A DNA stretch of 64,000 nucleotides from Allacma fusca (Eukaryota > Arthropoda > Collembola > Symphypleona > Sminthuridae), in contig OX359247.1 of assembly GCA_947179485.1 (NCBI GenBank), positions 39,594,801 through 39,658,800 of the forward strand, in the 5' to 3' direction. Position 1 is the first letter of the stretch. Each line of letters begins with the position of its first letter. This document shows positions 21,109 through 33,500 of the stretch, piece after piece. The notes beneath the pieces were generated by a model, which ran no database searches, had not been told where the DNA came from, and saw nothing but the letters and a program-made list of their open reading frames with translations. The translations under genes were made by a program, and so were the position numbers.

Positions 21109-23090
21109 CAAACAACAATGCTTCTGAAACAAAATAGACAACGATATGGGCTTTACATTACATACTTATTTTGTAATTTTCCCATGGCTGAAGATACAAA
21201 TATCCGCTATTTAGTGCTTTACAACGGGATTAACCTAAAAAGTACTTGTTAAATCTGTTCACAATAGGCACATAGTCGTTACATTTTGCTTTTGTTTTTC
21301 GTCGAATTGCAAAACGTGCTGAGACAGCATAGTTTTGGGAGTTACTGTAGCGATGGAAAATTTCGATTTGAGAGATTGAGTCATGCAATGGTGGCTGACA
21401 CTATGGTAATCCAAGTACCTAGGATAAAATGGGTCTATTTAACCGATCATTACAGGTAAATTTAGCTTTCGAGATCTTAAGTTGGTACAAACTTTAAATC
21501 GGGTCTCGACATTGGGCCTGAGACCTATCAGTACTTACAATTTCATTCTATCAGAGGTTACTGGGGTTACCGAGGTTACAGGAAACAAATTTAAATTGTT
21601 AAGTGTTTTTACATGATTAACTAGTCATTCCATACTCGCTTAATACATATTTTGCAACCGCTTGCAGCGACTTGGATGGGCTTGTAATACACTCCGAGGT
21701 TGTAAACAGAACCAAACAAGACGTTAAGCAAAGTTGTAGCCACACTGCTTCAAAACGGAATTTCAACAATGATATTGCTTTCTGAAATTGTTTTATTTCC
21801 CCCGAGTTTCCGTGTAAACGTCAATTCGAGCACATGGCTTGTAAGAGATTGTCAGGGTGTTTGTTTACGCGTAAAATAGAATAATGATGACACTCACGAG
21901 TAGTGTTTCTTGTCATTTGCAAGTTAACCGCAATTACTAATTACACTTTCGAGTTTGGTTCAATTGCAGCTATTTTCTACCACGCAAGTGCAATTTCTGT
22001 GTACTTAAATTACAGATACAAAAGCATTAAATACCCTCAATTACCGGTTAGGCACAACTGAAAATGCAAGAAATTCAATTGTAATCCCAAGTGTTTGCAC
22101 TGCAAAAACTTTCAATTTAAACAATATTTATCAATTTAATTGCAAGTTGCAACCATTTCGAATTTGAAAGCAAATTTCCATAGTCATTTTCAATAAGTCA
22201 TTCTGCTCTACTAACTAATTTACATAATAATCACGGGTACTGCCTCCACGGGTGTAATTAAGAGCTTCTTATAAATAAATGGTAACGGATGAAATAAATC
22301 CTGATAACATGGGGAGTACAACTCAACGAGTACATATTCTCCTACATGAAATATATTCCAAGTAATCACTAATAATAACCGTCCAAGTAACCTGTGAGGA
22401 ATTCGCATGAGAGTTGTGTAGCGATTAGTGATATTGTAAATCTCACTTGAAGCTTCTCATGGCAAATTTAATGTGCCAAATAATCATGACATAGTGTTGT
22501 TTACAAGAGACTAAACAAGATGTTGTTTTGTAAGTACATCCTCTTGAACGCAATTTTAATTCAGGCAGAACAGCTTGATTATTCCGAATGTAACAACACG
22601 AAATTAATGGATTGCAAATATTTTAGACTTTTTTTCGAGATAACGCATGGTATTTATTAGTATTGTATGAATAAAGTGAAACAAATGGTCATATAAAGCA
22701 AAAGTTATAACTTAAAACAAATTAATGGATTTCGAGAAATGTGAACATGCAATTTTAACATGTGTCGAATTCACTGTCACACATACAGTATATATGTGCA
22801 TACAAATCTCAGAATTTAGACAATACAGCCGTCAGTGCTTGATGCAACGATGCACATGATGGCAGCATCACGTGGTAACTTCTTGAAATCAACCCGAAAC
22901 TGAACAGTTTACTCCTTTGATGAATAATGGTGCTGCCAAGAAATAAACAAATATAAGAAAAGATACACAAAATATTGACAGTACTGAGCACAATATCGCA
23001 TATTGCAGCGGGCGACACCGATGAACCAAACGTGTTAACATGTAGCGACTTTTTTGTGTCCGAACGGACCATTGTACTGAAGGAAACCGT
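21109..23090. other. Intergenic DNA, no gene recognised
   Basis: About 2 kb of AT-rich sequence. The short frames at 22220-22408 and 22809-23113 show no family features; the last probably lies in the 3' flank of the gene at 23091. Confidence 0.45.
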
Positions 23091-23756
23091 CTAAAGCAAC
23101 CGTGATGTATCATATGTGCCAGACGGATCTTGGTTTGTACCGGGTTTTGTTATTGCAGCTGCCAGGAATCCCGACGGTATTGCACGACCTTTGTGACGGT
23201 AAATATCATAAGTATTGATGAACCTATCAGCTATAATCCAGCCAATCATAGCTCCAGCAGCGGCGCCAAATGGTCCGAGCGAGGATCCCACAACAACACC
23301 ACCAACAGCAACATCTACTTTCCGAAATGAATGAATTAGTAATCATATATACTATATTAGTAAACAATAATTATCTGCACAAGTGCTTGAAACAAGTGTG
23401 GCAAAACGTGATATAACGAAAGAACAAACCTGAGGATCGGGTAACAGTTTTAGGCATACGTTGTCCTTCGGCTTTGTCACCTGAACTATGCACTGAAGCA
23501 CCCTTTATGTATCCTGCCATGGGGATGTTATCAGTTAAGGATACCATGCCTTCAGCAAATTTGTGTTGCAGATCAATACCACTGGCTGGGTCACCGGCCA
23601 AGATGTGAAAAACCGAACAAACTTGCGACATAATAGGAAACCTATTTCGGTGAATAAAATTTCCCTGGGTTTTCGAGCACCTTCCGAGTTGCCACCCAAA
23701 AGTTGTACAAATGACTTTGCGCGAGACATAACCGGTATGGAATCAATGTAACCCAT
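23091..23756 (-). CDS. Small protein with glycine-rich hydrophobic C-terminal half, function unknown
   Basis: Three exons, 23681-23756, 23430-23621 and 23091-23314, join with GT-AG borders and correct phase to 163 residues. The 59-bp first intron runs from GTGCTC to CGCAAG. The protein starts MGYIDSIPVMSRAKSFVQLL, has a GDPASGIDLQHKF segment, a PMAGYIKGASVHSSGDK segment, and a glycine-zipper-like stretch (VAVGGVVVGSSLGPFGAAAG) ending in a probable membrane-inserting helix. I recall similar SRAKS and HIKG..GDK modules in uncharacterised nematode and rotifer proteins but cannot name the family. No signal peptide. A TATA box lies about 80 bp upstream. Confidence 0.7.
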
Positions 23757-23834
23757 GTTGCAAGCAAACCCAAGAGTAAGTACAATAGAGCAACAGACGC
23801 GTAAATACGAATAGAACGAAGAATGTGAATGTAA

Positions 23835-23843
23835 CTTTATATA
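23835..23843 (-). promoter_or_regulatory. TATA box of the gene at 23091-23756
   Basis: TATATAAAG on the minus strand, 79 bp upstream of the ATG at 23756. Confidence 0.55.
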
Positions 23844-23849
23844 CAGATG

Positions 23850-25013
23850 CAGCTACAGTTCGCGTTATACATTTGCAGATCAGAGATACGTTCGACGTTA
23901 ATAAAAATTGGTATTATCGGGTAATAAAAATTGCTTTATTGTCATTCAGCTTTAGACTATAACACTCGTATTTCAGTTTACATAGCATGTTGTTTTAACT
24001 CCCGTTTAATATTAAACTAATTTGCTTAATCTATGGAGAGAGCAAGGTAACATAGATGAAGATAATATTTAACGATGAACTGAGGGTGCACTGACTAACT
24101 GTAGCACAGGCACCCATATCCCGAAGGACAGTAAGTTCACTCACTGAAGTGAGTATTAATATGCATGCTGACTAGCAGTACATCCCACAGAAGTCAGCTT
24201 CTATCTCCCTATTTCTCTCACCTCCACGACTGGAGGGGCACTGAGCTTTGAAGCTATTTCTCAACGATTTTTAGCTGAGTGCATTCAGTGCTGGAAATTT
24301 GTGCCGTATGGCAGCAGCGATTACGAAAATAGCATGACGCGCAAGAGCGTAGTTGCATGTACTAAACGTTTTGGAAAACGCTAGAATTGAAGGGATATTT
24401 TGAAATCATGGTTTTGAAATGCATGAGATAAACATTGTAATCTGAATGAACATGCTGATATTATTCACTTAATTGGATGACGACAATTAAGTTCCTATAG
24501 AAACTATTAGCAAATACAACCCTTTGAATTGTAATTGGGGCGCATTTTTGTTGTTTCTAAAATCTGGGACATGATCAACCACATTGCAAAGTGTACCGGT
24601 TTTAAGAACCTTCATGACAACCTTCATTATGATATGTTCTAATTGTAAGTAACTCTATGTAGATAATATAAGATGATATAAGATTCTTAATAAATTCAGT
24701 TCAGTTCAGCAAAAAGAATTTTTGCAGGACTATACGACCTTGCCAAGGAGAGAAGGTTCCACAAACGATAAATACGGTTCAAAAATCTGCATCCATGATT
24801 CAGACTGCGAGGAGCAATTTCATGACAACCTGGGCAAAATTAAGATATATTTATTAATATCTAATATGCATAGTACAACACTGTCGGTTTTACTTACGAA
24901 AACTTATATTACGGTATCACCTATGTATTTAAGCTCCCAAAAATTAACTGAGAAAAGCTGTACATTCATGGAACGAAAAGTATTTTTGTAAATACTAGAC
25001 AGTTTTTCAAGCA
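23850..25013. other. Intergenic DNA, no gene recognised
   Basis: AT-rich. A short inverted repeat (CACTCACTGAAGTGAG, near 24132-24152) was seen. The frame at 24722-24991 has no family features. Confidence 0.45.
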
Positions 25014-25019
25014 TTTATT
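25014..25019 (-). terminator. Polyadenylation signal of the second CRAL-TRIO gene
   Basis: AATAAA on the minus strand, about 80 bp past the stop codon at 25100. Confidence 0.5.
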
Positions 25020-25099
25020 GCGTACTATAATTTACACTGATAATGAATAGATTGAACACGAGGATCGTTTCCAGATATTTGATAGGCATGAATGGAGGT

Positions 25100-26463
25100 T
25101 TAAGCATACACAGCCAGGGGTTTGAAATCCTTCGATCCACCGTACCAAGTTGGGATAGCTTCTTCAGGCAAGTACCTCCGCAACTCTCCCTTCCACTTGA
25201 ACTTATTGGTACCCAAAACTACTAGTTTATCGATCAGAGACCCAGCTAATGGCCTCAATAAGTCGACAACTAACTTAGCGGCGTAGTTAGCTGCAATTTA
25301 AAAAAAACATGTACAATCAAACAGCTCAATTTACCCAAGTTAACATATTATTAGCCATGAGGCTTTGTTTTTTCCCAACGTACCATTAATAAGAATCATG
25401 TGGCCTAGGGTTTCCTCGCCAATATCCAGATACAATTCTGCTAGCTTAAGGCCGAGATCGATCACTAAAATTAAACGACACTAAAAATTAGAAAATGACA
25501 AGAAAACGTGGAAAATGTGGATAACAGGTGTAGAAATGTATTTAATTATCAAATTATAACTCAACAATAAATCTCCGCTTACATTCTGGACGGGCAATCA
25601 CTTTGTATGCCAAAGTAACATCGAATCCTTCGCAATCTACTAATCCCACATGTTGTCGAATATCCTTTCCTGGGCTCAGTTTGTCGCCATCAACGAAGCT
25701 TAGGACAAAAAACCGTACTTATGTATTAATTTATTCCTGGAATGGGGCTTATAACCGCAACTTTTAAGCAACCTTACCTTTTTGCCACGTTAATCGCTGC
25801 TTGAATTGACATGGCTTCGAAGATGGGGAAGAGCTCGAAGACACGGGGAATCAAATCATCAACTTTATATTTTCCCCACTCCGCAACCCAAACTATGAGA
25901 ATAAATAAAACATGGATTAATGTTTGTTGATTTTAAATAAACAAATTTTCATATATGTACATACCTATAATTTAATACTGCATGTTAACTTACCCGGTCT
26001 GCCTTCGTAATCGTAACCAGCAAGGTAGTATGGAAACCGATTCTGAAGAAATGCTGGAGGATTGAAAGCCCTAGCTTTATCTATAAAACTCTTTACGTCC
26101 TGAGAAAAATACATTCAAGTTTGTTAAGTTTTAGTTATGGGAAAAAATAAATACCTGTTTAGTTGACATTTTCTATATTTATTAATTTTTTTTATAGTTA
26201 CAATAAATATAGAAAAACCATGTTCTATTTACCTCGTAAGTAAAATTGCGAAAGGCTCTTGATTGCTTCATAATGCTGTAACATTTTAGGTAAACATCTT
26301 CTGAAATTTTATCTGCATTTGACGAGAAATTTCCTGATACCCTTAACGATAGCTCCTGCTTTTTAACACTTTCAGCTCCAACTTCAGCTGCAGCCAGAAC
26401 TACGGAACTGATTGTCAGTATTAGTAAAACCGCGGTCACCACTGTATGCACGAATTTGTCCAT
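25100..26463 (-). CDS. Secreted CRAL-TRIO (SEC14-like) protein, paralogue 2
   Basis: Six exons: 26233-26463, 25994-26099, 25778-25892, 25583-25698, 25384-25464 and 25100-25290, in phase, 279 residues. The first exon encodes a signal peptide (VVTAVLLILTISSVVLAAAE) and a linker. Then follow FPYYLAGYDYEGRP, VWVAEWGKYKVDDL, the core strand VGLVDCEGFDV, TLGHMILIN, and the helix/gate end KGELRRYLPEEAIPTWYGG with the tail SKDFKPLAVYA. It aligns along its length with the genes at 10.4 and 30.6 kb and shares their exon phases and the 106-bp second and 81-bp fifth exons. It is the most regular copy and the best reference for the family here. A TATA box lies 53 bp upstream. Predicted to bind a hydrophobic ligand outside the cytosol; ligand and location are inference. 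Confidence 0.85.
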
Positions 26464-26515
26464 GATTTTCGACGTTTGAACTGGGAACTGAAAGTCCAGT
26501 ACGCTTCTACCAGGG

Positions 26516-26522
26516 ATTTATA
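26516..26522 (-). promoter_or_regulatory. TATA box of the second CRAL-TRIO gene
   Basis: TATAAAT on the minus strand, 53 bp upstream of the ATG at 26463, with an initiator-like TCAGTTC about 30 bp further downstream. Confidence 0.55.
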
Positions 26523-28445
26523 GTTTTCCAGAATCCCTAGTCGCAACATCTTCAAAGATTGAGGATATCCCTCATCCCCATCCGAATCAATATTAAATAA
26601 AAATGTGCATACATACAAACCTCAATATGTGGGAACAGGTATAGATTTGGGCTTAATTAATTTTAAGGAAACAAATAAATAAGCGTTCAATGGGAAAAGC
26701 GTCTGAATGCAACCGTTTTATCTGCAAGTTGTTTGTAGCATAAACTTGTTTTTCTCGTCCAGAATTTTCAATGGATTCTTGATTGAAAGTGTATATTTGA
26801 AACATTGGGGTAAATGAGTTTTTACATGTCGTAGTTCAGGCATGTACTTACATACGTATATGTAACCTTGATTATTTTTACTGAGACAATGCTATAGCAA
26901 ATCACGAAATTACCACGAACCATAAAAAATTTGGTCATAAGTTATTTTGACTCGACAGAAGCCTCTTATAAACTCAATTACAAAGTAGCCAACGCAAGTA
27001 CATCATTTTGTCCTTGTATGCTATCTTTTGTGGTACGTGCAAAATTTGACCTGCAAGATGGTCGGAGAGTATGCAACTCTCCCACCTTAACTAGTTTGGC
27101 TTAATTTTTATTGCCAGAAAATCAATGTATCCGGAGATTTGTCATCTCACTTTCTCACCTAAAGTGGAAAAATTCTTCCAACACATTTCTGAACTTAATT
27201 TTAGCGATAAAAAGTGTGTAAAGCTAACAAATCTGCCTGGAAACTACCTGAACGATCAAGCTGTACATACAACTCACTTAATTCAATTACAATTTGAAAC
27301 ATTTGCAAAGCACGAGCAATCCATTGCAGCATTGTTATGTAAGATCCTCACATCAAGGTCTATGTTACAGAGTTGTTCCGCTTGTGCATGTTGCACTTGA
27401 AGAGTTTATTCTGCACACTATGCAAGATATTTATACCACAGTACTTGCGTAAATAAATACATTCATATGTATTAGTTTACAATGTGCATTCCCCAAAAAA
27501 CACTAATGCATACAAAACACATATACAAATGCGGAGTTGGTTTTATGGCTAGAGGGACGATACAAAGCAAGGGATGATCAAATGTCATTGCACTTATAGC
27601 CACTTATGCTTATTCACGTGTCTATTTTTAATAATAATTACTAGTTATATTATTTATTTACTTCTGCAATGTTTCGTGGTCGTAACCTTCTCTACAATAC
27701 ACGGTAAACAGAATTTATCCAACCTTGGTTCCTGTCTTATTCGGCTGTATCCAAAATTCTCAACGCATAGACATATCATATCTATAGACCCTTGGAAAGT
27801 GTATATTTCCCACAAATCAGGCACTCCAGAATGGGGGATCATTGCAAAGATCATTGCAAAGATCATTTCTGAATTTTCCTGCTGAATCTAATCTTCCTGC
27901 AGGGAGGTCCTCAGTTATTTCAAAAAAGAGGTCAATAATTTTCAAAATCCTGGTTGACAAAACTAATTTCCCCACAAGACGTCAAATCTCTGCCAAATAA
28001 GGTCAACCAATCAAAAAATCCCTTATTACATAAACAAATTTCCCTGAAACTCCCTGCCAAAAATGTCAACAAATTAAAAAATCTCTGTTCATAAAAAAGA
28101 ATCCCTTCACTTTGAGATTTTCCCTTCCAGAACATTTTTTTCCTGGGTAGGATCTTCCCAATTGGGAGCCGGAAACAAGATGTGAACTCAAATTGTTTCA
28201 ACCCCGATGTTTTGAATTTTGAAGAATATGTCATGATATATTCCCAATCTCAGAACCACTTAGTACTGCAAGATAATTGTAAAACAGTGTTTATAAATTT
28301 TATCATTCATCTGTGTTACAGAATTTTTCATTAGCTTGTACAATTAGTGTACGTTTCATATACAATACAAATGTAAGTAATTAGCGTATTAGGTTAGTAC
28401 ATACCCCAAATAAAACTAATACTTTCGTATACAGGGTATTTCCTA

Positions 28446-28560
28446 TCCTTTTTCTCCCCCTTAGCCAAAACATAGAACTAACTCATAAAATATTTGTTTC
28501 CCTCAATTAGCAGCAAATTCTGTTGCACATTTTCTAAACTTTGTTTCATTGGCCTCGCTC
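28446..28560 (+). repeat. Dispersed TAAAATATTTGA family, copy 1
   Basis: Core ACTCATAAAATATTTGTTTCC followed by AGCAGCAAATT and a TTTCATTGGCCT tail. Shared with 29889, 41215, 41850 (inverted) and 63625. Confidence 0.5.
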
Positions 28561-29888
28561 AATTATTGCGAACTCAACGGACGTGAATCAAAATCGGGTA
28601 TTTTGAATTCAGGCAAATTGTCCCCATTGATAATCGGGAAGGGTATAATAAAAATTGTCTTCTATAAACTGCTTACCATTGAGCAAATGGCAACGTGATC
28701 GATGTACAGATCTGTAAATTTTCAGAAGAATTTCGTGCAAGTAGTTCATTTGACTAAATACACGAACACAGCGTTTGTAACAAATTTAATGAGGATTCAT
28801 CTGAGTTAATATAGTGACCCCTATGTAATTGAGTGTGTTTAATGGTACTTTTAGGATTTCCTGCAAACTGGAGGAAACAAATATTTTATGAATTACTACA
28901 TTATGCGGGTTAGGGGGTGGAGGGAGAAAACGTGGATGAAACACTCTGTAGAAATGAAAAGTTGGAGCTAAGACTAAGGAAGATCGAACAGGGGTTTCTA
29001 AATATTTAAATTAAATCATTTGAGATAGGTACTCAACGATCTGAGCCAGGAAAGTATGATTAGTCTTTGCAGGTATCAACTATTATACTTACAAATATAA
29101 GTGTGCAAACATTACCTTAAAAAATCGACGCTTTGCAAAGATTTACTTCAAACAAAAATGAGGTGAGGGACAGCCCAGAAGCAGTATAAGTGTAATTGTC
29201 ATTCAGTCATTATTACAACAAATATTCTGTAATACATGTTGTCATTCTTTCTAGTATGTATACATATAATGTGATAGTTGTTATCCTTGGCAATTTGTTT
29301 TCTTGTATGTATTATTTTGTTAAATGATCGTATGGCATTTTTGCTTCATTTCACCCGGATCCTTCCTTATCGCACTTTTCACAACATTTTTCTAGATGAA
29401 AATTAGTTCTCGGAATTCGTGAACGTAATATACCGATTTCAGTCAAAATTGAATTCTTCCGAACTTGTATTATGAGGAACAGCTATGCCAGATTTTAATG
29501 AATCTCACCCTTGCACAGGTGAAAATTCCTTTAAAGAGTGAGTACATATAAATCAACTACCAAAAGTCATCATTCGTGCTCCACGGACAATCCAAAAGTC
29601 TCTTTTTACTTTTAAAATTAACCAAGAATTCTGTTAATCTAATGAACTTGCGTGTTACTCAATTTTTTTATAATTTACGTCACTGAAATATTTCTTAATT
29701 AACATTTCTATAACATCTCAACTCATATGTTGTATGTTGCTTTGAGCATATGAGCATAAATTGCAGGGCGTCCCTTGGTAGAAGCACTTCTAAAGGTATT
29801 TAGATTCAGATTTTACTCTTTACAATGGCAGTGACAAAAGAGTTAAATTTTGCTAACTTTAGAGGTGATTATCATTTGCAACACCTCT

Positions 29889-30030
29889 TAGCCGACATAA
29901 GGGAGTGACTTATAAAATATTTGATTCCTCCAGTTGGTAGGAAATTATTTTCCAAATTGTAAAAAATATGAGCTAATTTTTAAATAAAACTAATTATTTT
30001 GTTCCTGATGACAACGTTTTGAGATCCCTA
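29889..30030 (+). repeat. Dispersed TAAAATATTTGA family, copy 2
   Basis: AAGGGAGTGACTTATAAAATATTTGATTCC, then CCAGTTGGTAGGAAATT, ending TTTTGAGATCCC like the copy at 63625. Confidence 0.5.
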
Positions 30031-30080
30031 CTATATAAAACGCGGGGTGACGTCCGTTTCTTCTGTAAGTCCATCCGTCA
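30025..30080 (+). mobile_element. Possible Helitron 5' terminus
   Basis: TCCCTACTATATAAAACGCG after an A resembles insect Helitron 5' ends. A TTGTGCTTGCACAA hairpin lies at about 30291, but no CTRR-T end follows it at the right distance, so the 3' end is unproven. It overlaps the end of a dispersed repeat. Confidence 0.25.
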
Positions 30081-30426
30081 CACTATTTTTACGTTATGAT
30101 TTGTAGGATAGGGACTTTTATGGTAAATATTGGTGCATTCTATTACACAGGCTCAATTTCAATCCTTTATGTTAAATAATAGCTGAAAATGACTTTCCGA
30201 AAGGCTATTATGTCGTAATATATTGGACCTGGCTAATTATGTATTACAGATGCAAACAGACTTGGCTACCTGGAAAGCCCATAGAATTTTGTGCTTGCAC
30301 AAATAATAGTCAGAAGGTGATTTTTCCTTACTTTTAATACATTTAATTACTGTTGTTCAATATACTATATGCTCAAAAGTGAGCCAAAAAATTTGAATTA
30401 ACAATAAGTAGTATCCAAGTAACCCA

Positions 30427-30432
30427 TTTATT
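30427..30432 (-). terminator. Possible polyadenylation signal of the third CRAL-TRIO gene
   Basis: AATAAA on the minus strand, about 145 bp past the stop at 30578. Confidence 0.35.
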
Positions 30433-30577
30433 ACAACAATTGTTGACAGGAATTTAATGTTTAAATATTATAGAATTGATTGAAAGAGAGTTGAAAACAA
30501 TAACAGGGGTGCGAAACTCTAGCTATTTATCCTAGCGTTGTGATAAAAATATAGGGATTTAATTTATCCATATAATT

Positions 30578-33500
30578 TCAAGGGCTTGAAATCTTTGATG
30601 AATGACCATACCAGCTTGGTATTGATTCTTCTGGAAGAAGACGCCGGAGCTCCCTCATCCACTTGGCTTTATTGTTTCCATACACCTCGAAATTCTCCGC
30701 AATCCCACCCAATACGGGCCGAAAGAGGTTAAGAAAAACTTCTGCAGCGTGGTTTACTACAGAAAAATAAATTCAAAATTTATTGAAAACCAAAGGCTAT
30801 AATATAAATTTGGTTATGAGTAATTAATGATTCCCAGTAATAAAATGTAAATCTACTGTTTTTCTAAAAGTCACTTAACCATTAATAAAAATCGCCTTCC
30901 CAATGGCTTGACTACCAAGGTCAAAATAAATCGGAATCCTTCGTACCAGGAAAGCAATTGCTGGAATAGTGGAGTTAAGTTAGTGTAATTTAACGATCAA
31001 TAAATGGAAATAAAGTTATTAATTTACTTGTATTCTTTCAGTCTAGACTTACTGGGCAAGTCAGTCACTTGAAGGACTTTCAAGCCCTCACAATCAAGTA
31101 ACCCCACAGCTTGTCGAACTTCACTGTCTGCTGTATCCTTTTCTATTATGCTGGGAAAATAAATGAGAATTTATATATGCATGTCTTCATAAAAAGTATT
31201 CAATACAACTGAACAACGTTCAGCCAGATTGTGAAACATTTGTCAACACAACCACTGTTTTTGAATAGTCCGACAAAATTTAACTCTTTGATTTGCAATT
31301 TTTGTTGTAAAAGCAATTATTGAATTCTTTTAGAATGAGCTCTTAACTAACGATGTGTAGTACCAAGAGGTGTCAAATAAAGCAGAAAATTAGTACCAAT
31401 AAATATTCCTGGCAAACCGTCGTTTCGAATGTTCTGGTTACGTTGTAGGCTAGTTAAGGCTGAAAAGGAATGCCAGTGTCACCAATGTTGAGTAACGACA
31501 CTTCTTTCTAACCGAACTAACTTAATTCTCAGTCCTAAACTCATGCTTTACAATTCGTTAAAATTGGCTCCTGTCAGAGGTATTTCGAAATTGTGGACCC
31601 AATTCCGTATTTTTTTGAATTAAACAAATGTTTTGTGTACCCAATACAACTGCATGTAAATTCCATGTAAACCATGGAAGCACTAGGCAGATGTGATAAA
31701 AAAAGTTCATGATTTCCAGTTTTTTTAAAACAATTTCTGTCATAACTTAAAAACACGTTTGAAACAAAATTGCTTCGGGTTTTGCTACAACTGTTGTATT
31801 ACACTTGGTTCTATTTGTAGTACTTCCTGTGTTACACTGATTTATGCATTTCTCTGAATTATATATAGTAGTATTGAACCATCTTCGCAAAATGTGAGAC
31901 TGTAGCGGAAGAAGTAGGGATTTTAAATGTTTGGAAAAAGTAAGGTGTTCAGAATTGCAACATAAATGCCACAAATTAAATTATAAACAAAAAATTTGTT
32001 CACCTGCTTACAACACGGAGACATCCTTGGAGAACGAATTTTTCCAGGTTTTCTAAAGCTTCTGGACCTTTATTTGCCACCAAACCGTTAATATCGTATT
32101 TTCCGACTTCACCCACCAAAACTATTTAACAACAAAGGCAGTACATGAATCTTTGATTCTAGGCCTACTGCCACACATGGAATTACCCCACAAGCAACTG
32201 TAATCTTACACCATTCTGGTGCATGAATCGCTACTTTGCAAACGTCACCAAGTAAAATGCTACTCAACAAACATTTGCCGTTAAACATTTTGCTACGATT
32301 CTGTTAAAGTCAATGTTAAACTTCTAGGTTAGATCAATGTTAAACTTCTAGGTTAGATCAATGTTAAACTCCTATGTTAGGTCAATGTTAAACTCCTGTT
32401 AGGTTAATGTTAAACTCCTATGTTAGGTCAATGTTAAACTCCCGTGTTAGGTCAATGTTACAGGCCTATGATGTGGTGGCAGTTAGACATTTGACAGGTA
32501 GTCACATTCTGGTTTATGAAGGAGGTGGCAACAGTTTTGATGGCAATTGGCCATGTGGCAATTTGTAGGGTGGCAATAGGCCAGGAAGCATTTTGTGGGA
32601 TTGCATTGTACTGTTGTGCCGTACAAGAAATTATGACAAGTAATGGACTCAACAGTCAGCAGCTTTTTAAAGCGAAGCGCTTTTGTAAATTTGCTCGTTT
32701 TTGATTTTGTCCTTCTAAAGGCTCCCGCACGGGACGAGATACAGCGACCGGACCAGCGGCAAACGATCTGTTGGGTCCTGGACTTGGGAATAACGCCTTT
32801 ATTTTTTCAATTTTCGAAATTTCATAAAATTTCATAAAATTTCGAAAATTCCCCGAATTTACCTAAAAATCTTATTTAACCGCACAAACGAATTCGGTGA
32901 TCACTAAAGTCGTTGAAAATACCTTTTCCACCTGAAATTTTATGAAATTTCGAAAATATTCAGAATTTACGTAAAAATATGATTTAGCCGCACAAACGAA
33001 TTTCTTGATCCCTAAAATCGTGGAGAATACCTTCCCCGCCACAAAATTCGAATTTTGATAAAATTTTCGAAACAAATCTTGAAATTTTGAAAAAAATCTT
33101 GAAATTTCGGGGAAAAAAACTTTGAATTGACGGGAAAACATGATTTTTTATTTTGTCCTTCTAAAGGCTCTCGCACGGGACGAGATACAACGATCGGACC
33201 AGCGGCAAACGACCTGTTGGGTCATGGACTTGGGCATAACGCCTTTACTTTTTCAATTATCGAAATTTCATGAAATTTCGTGAAATTTTGAAAATTCCCG
33301 GAATTTACGTAAAAACTGATTTAACCACACAAACGAATTCCTTGATCACTATAATCGTGGAGAATACCTTCCCCACAACAAAGTTCGAATTTTGATGAAA
33401 TTTTGAAAAAAAACATGAAATCTCGAAAAAACTTCGATTTGACGTGAAAACTTGATTTAACCACAGGAACATACTCGTTGATCACTAATCCCGAAAAAAA

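Larger units (their letters stand above)
26640..30426. other. Long intergenic region with scattered repeats, no gene recognised
   Basis: About 3.8 kb of AT-rich DNA. It contains two diverged 67-bp repeats with CTGCCAAA and AAAAAATC words (about 27986-28110), two copies of the dispersed TAAAATATTTGA family (28446-28560 and 29889-30030), and a Helitron-like 5' terminus at 30025. The frames at 27125, 27574 and 27932 are not convincing genes. Confidence 0.45.

Noticed and set aside
22809..23113. Hydrophobic minus-strand frames downstream of the small three-exon gene
   Set aside because: No splice evidence or motif; most likely the 3' flank of that gene.
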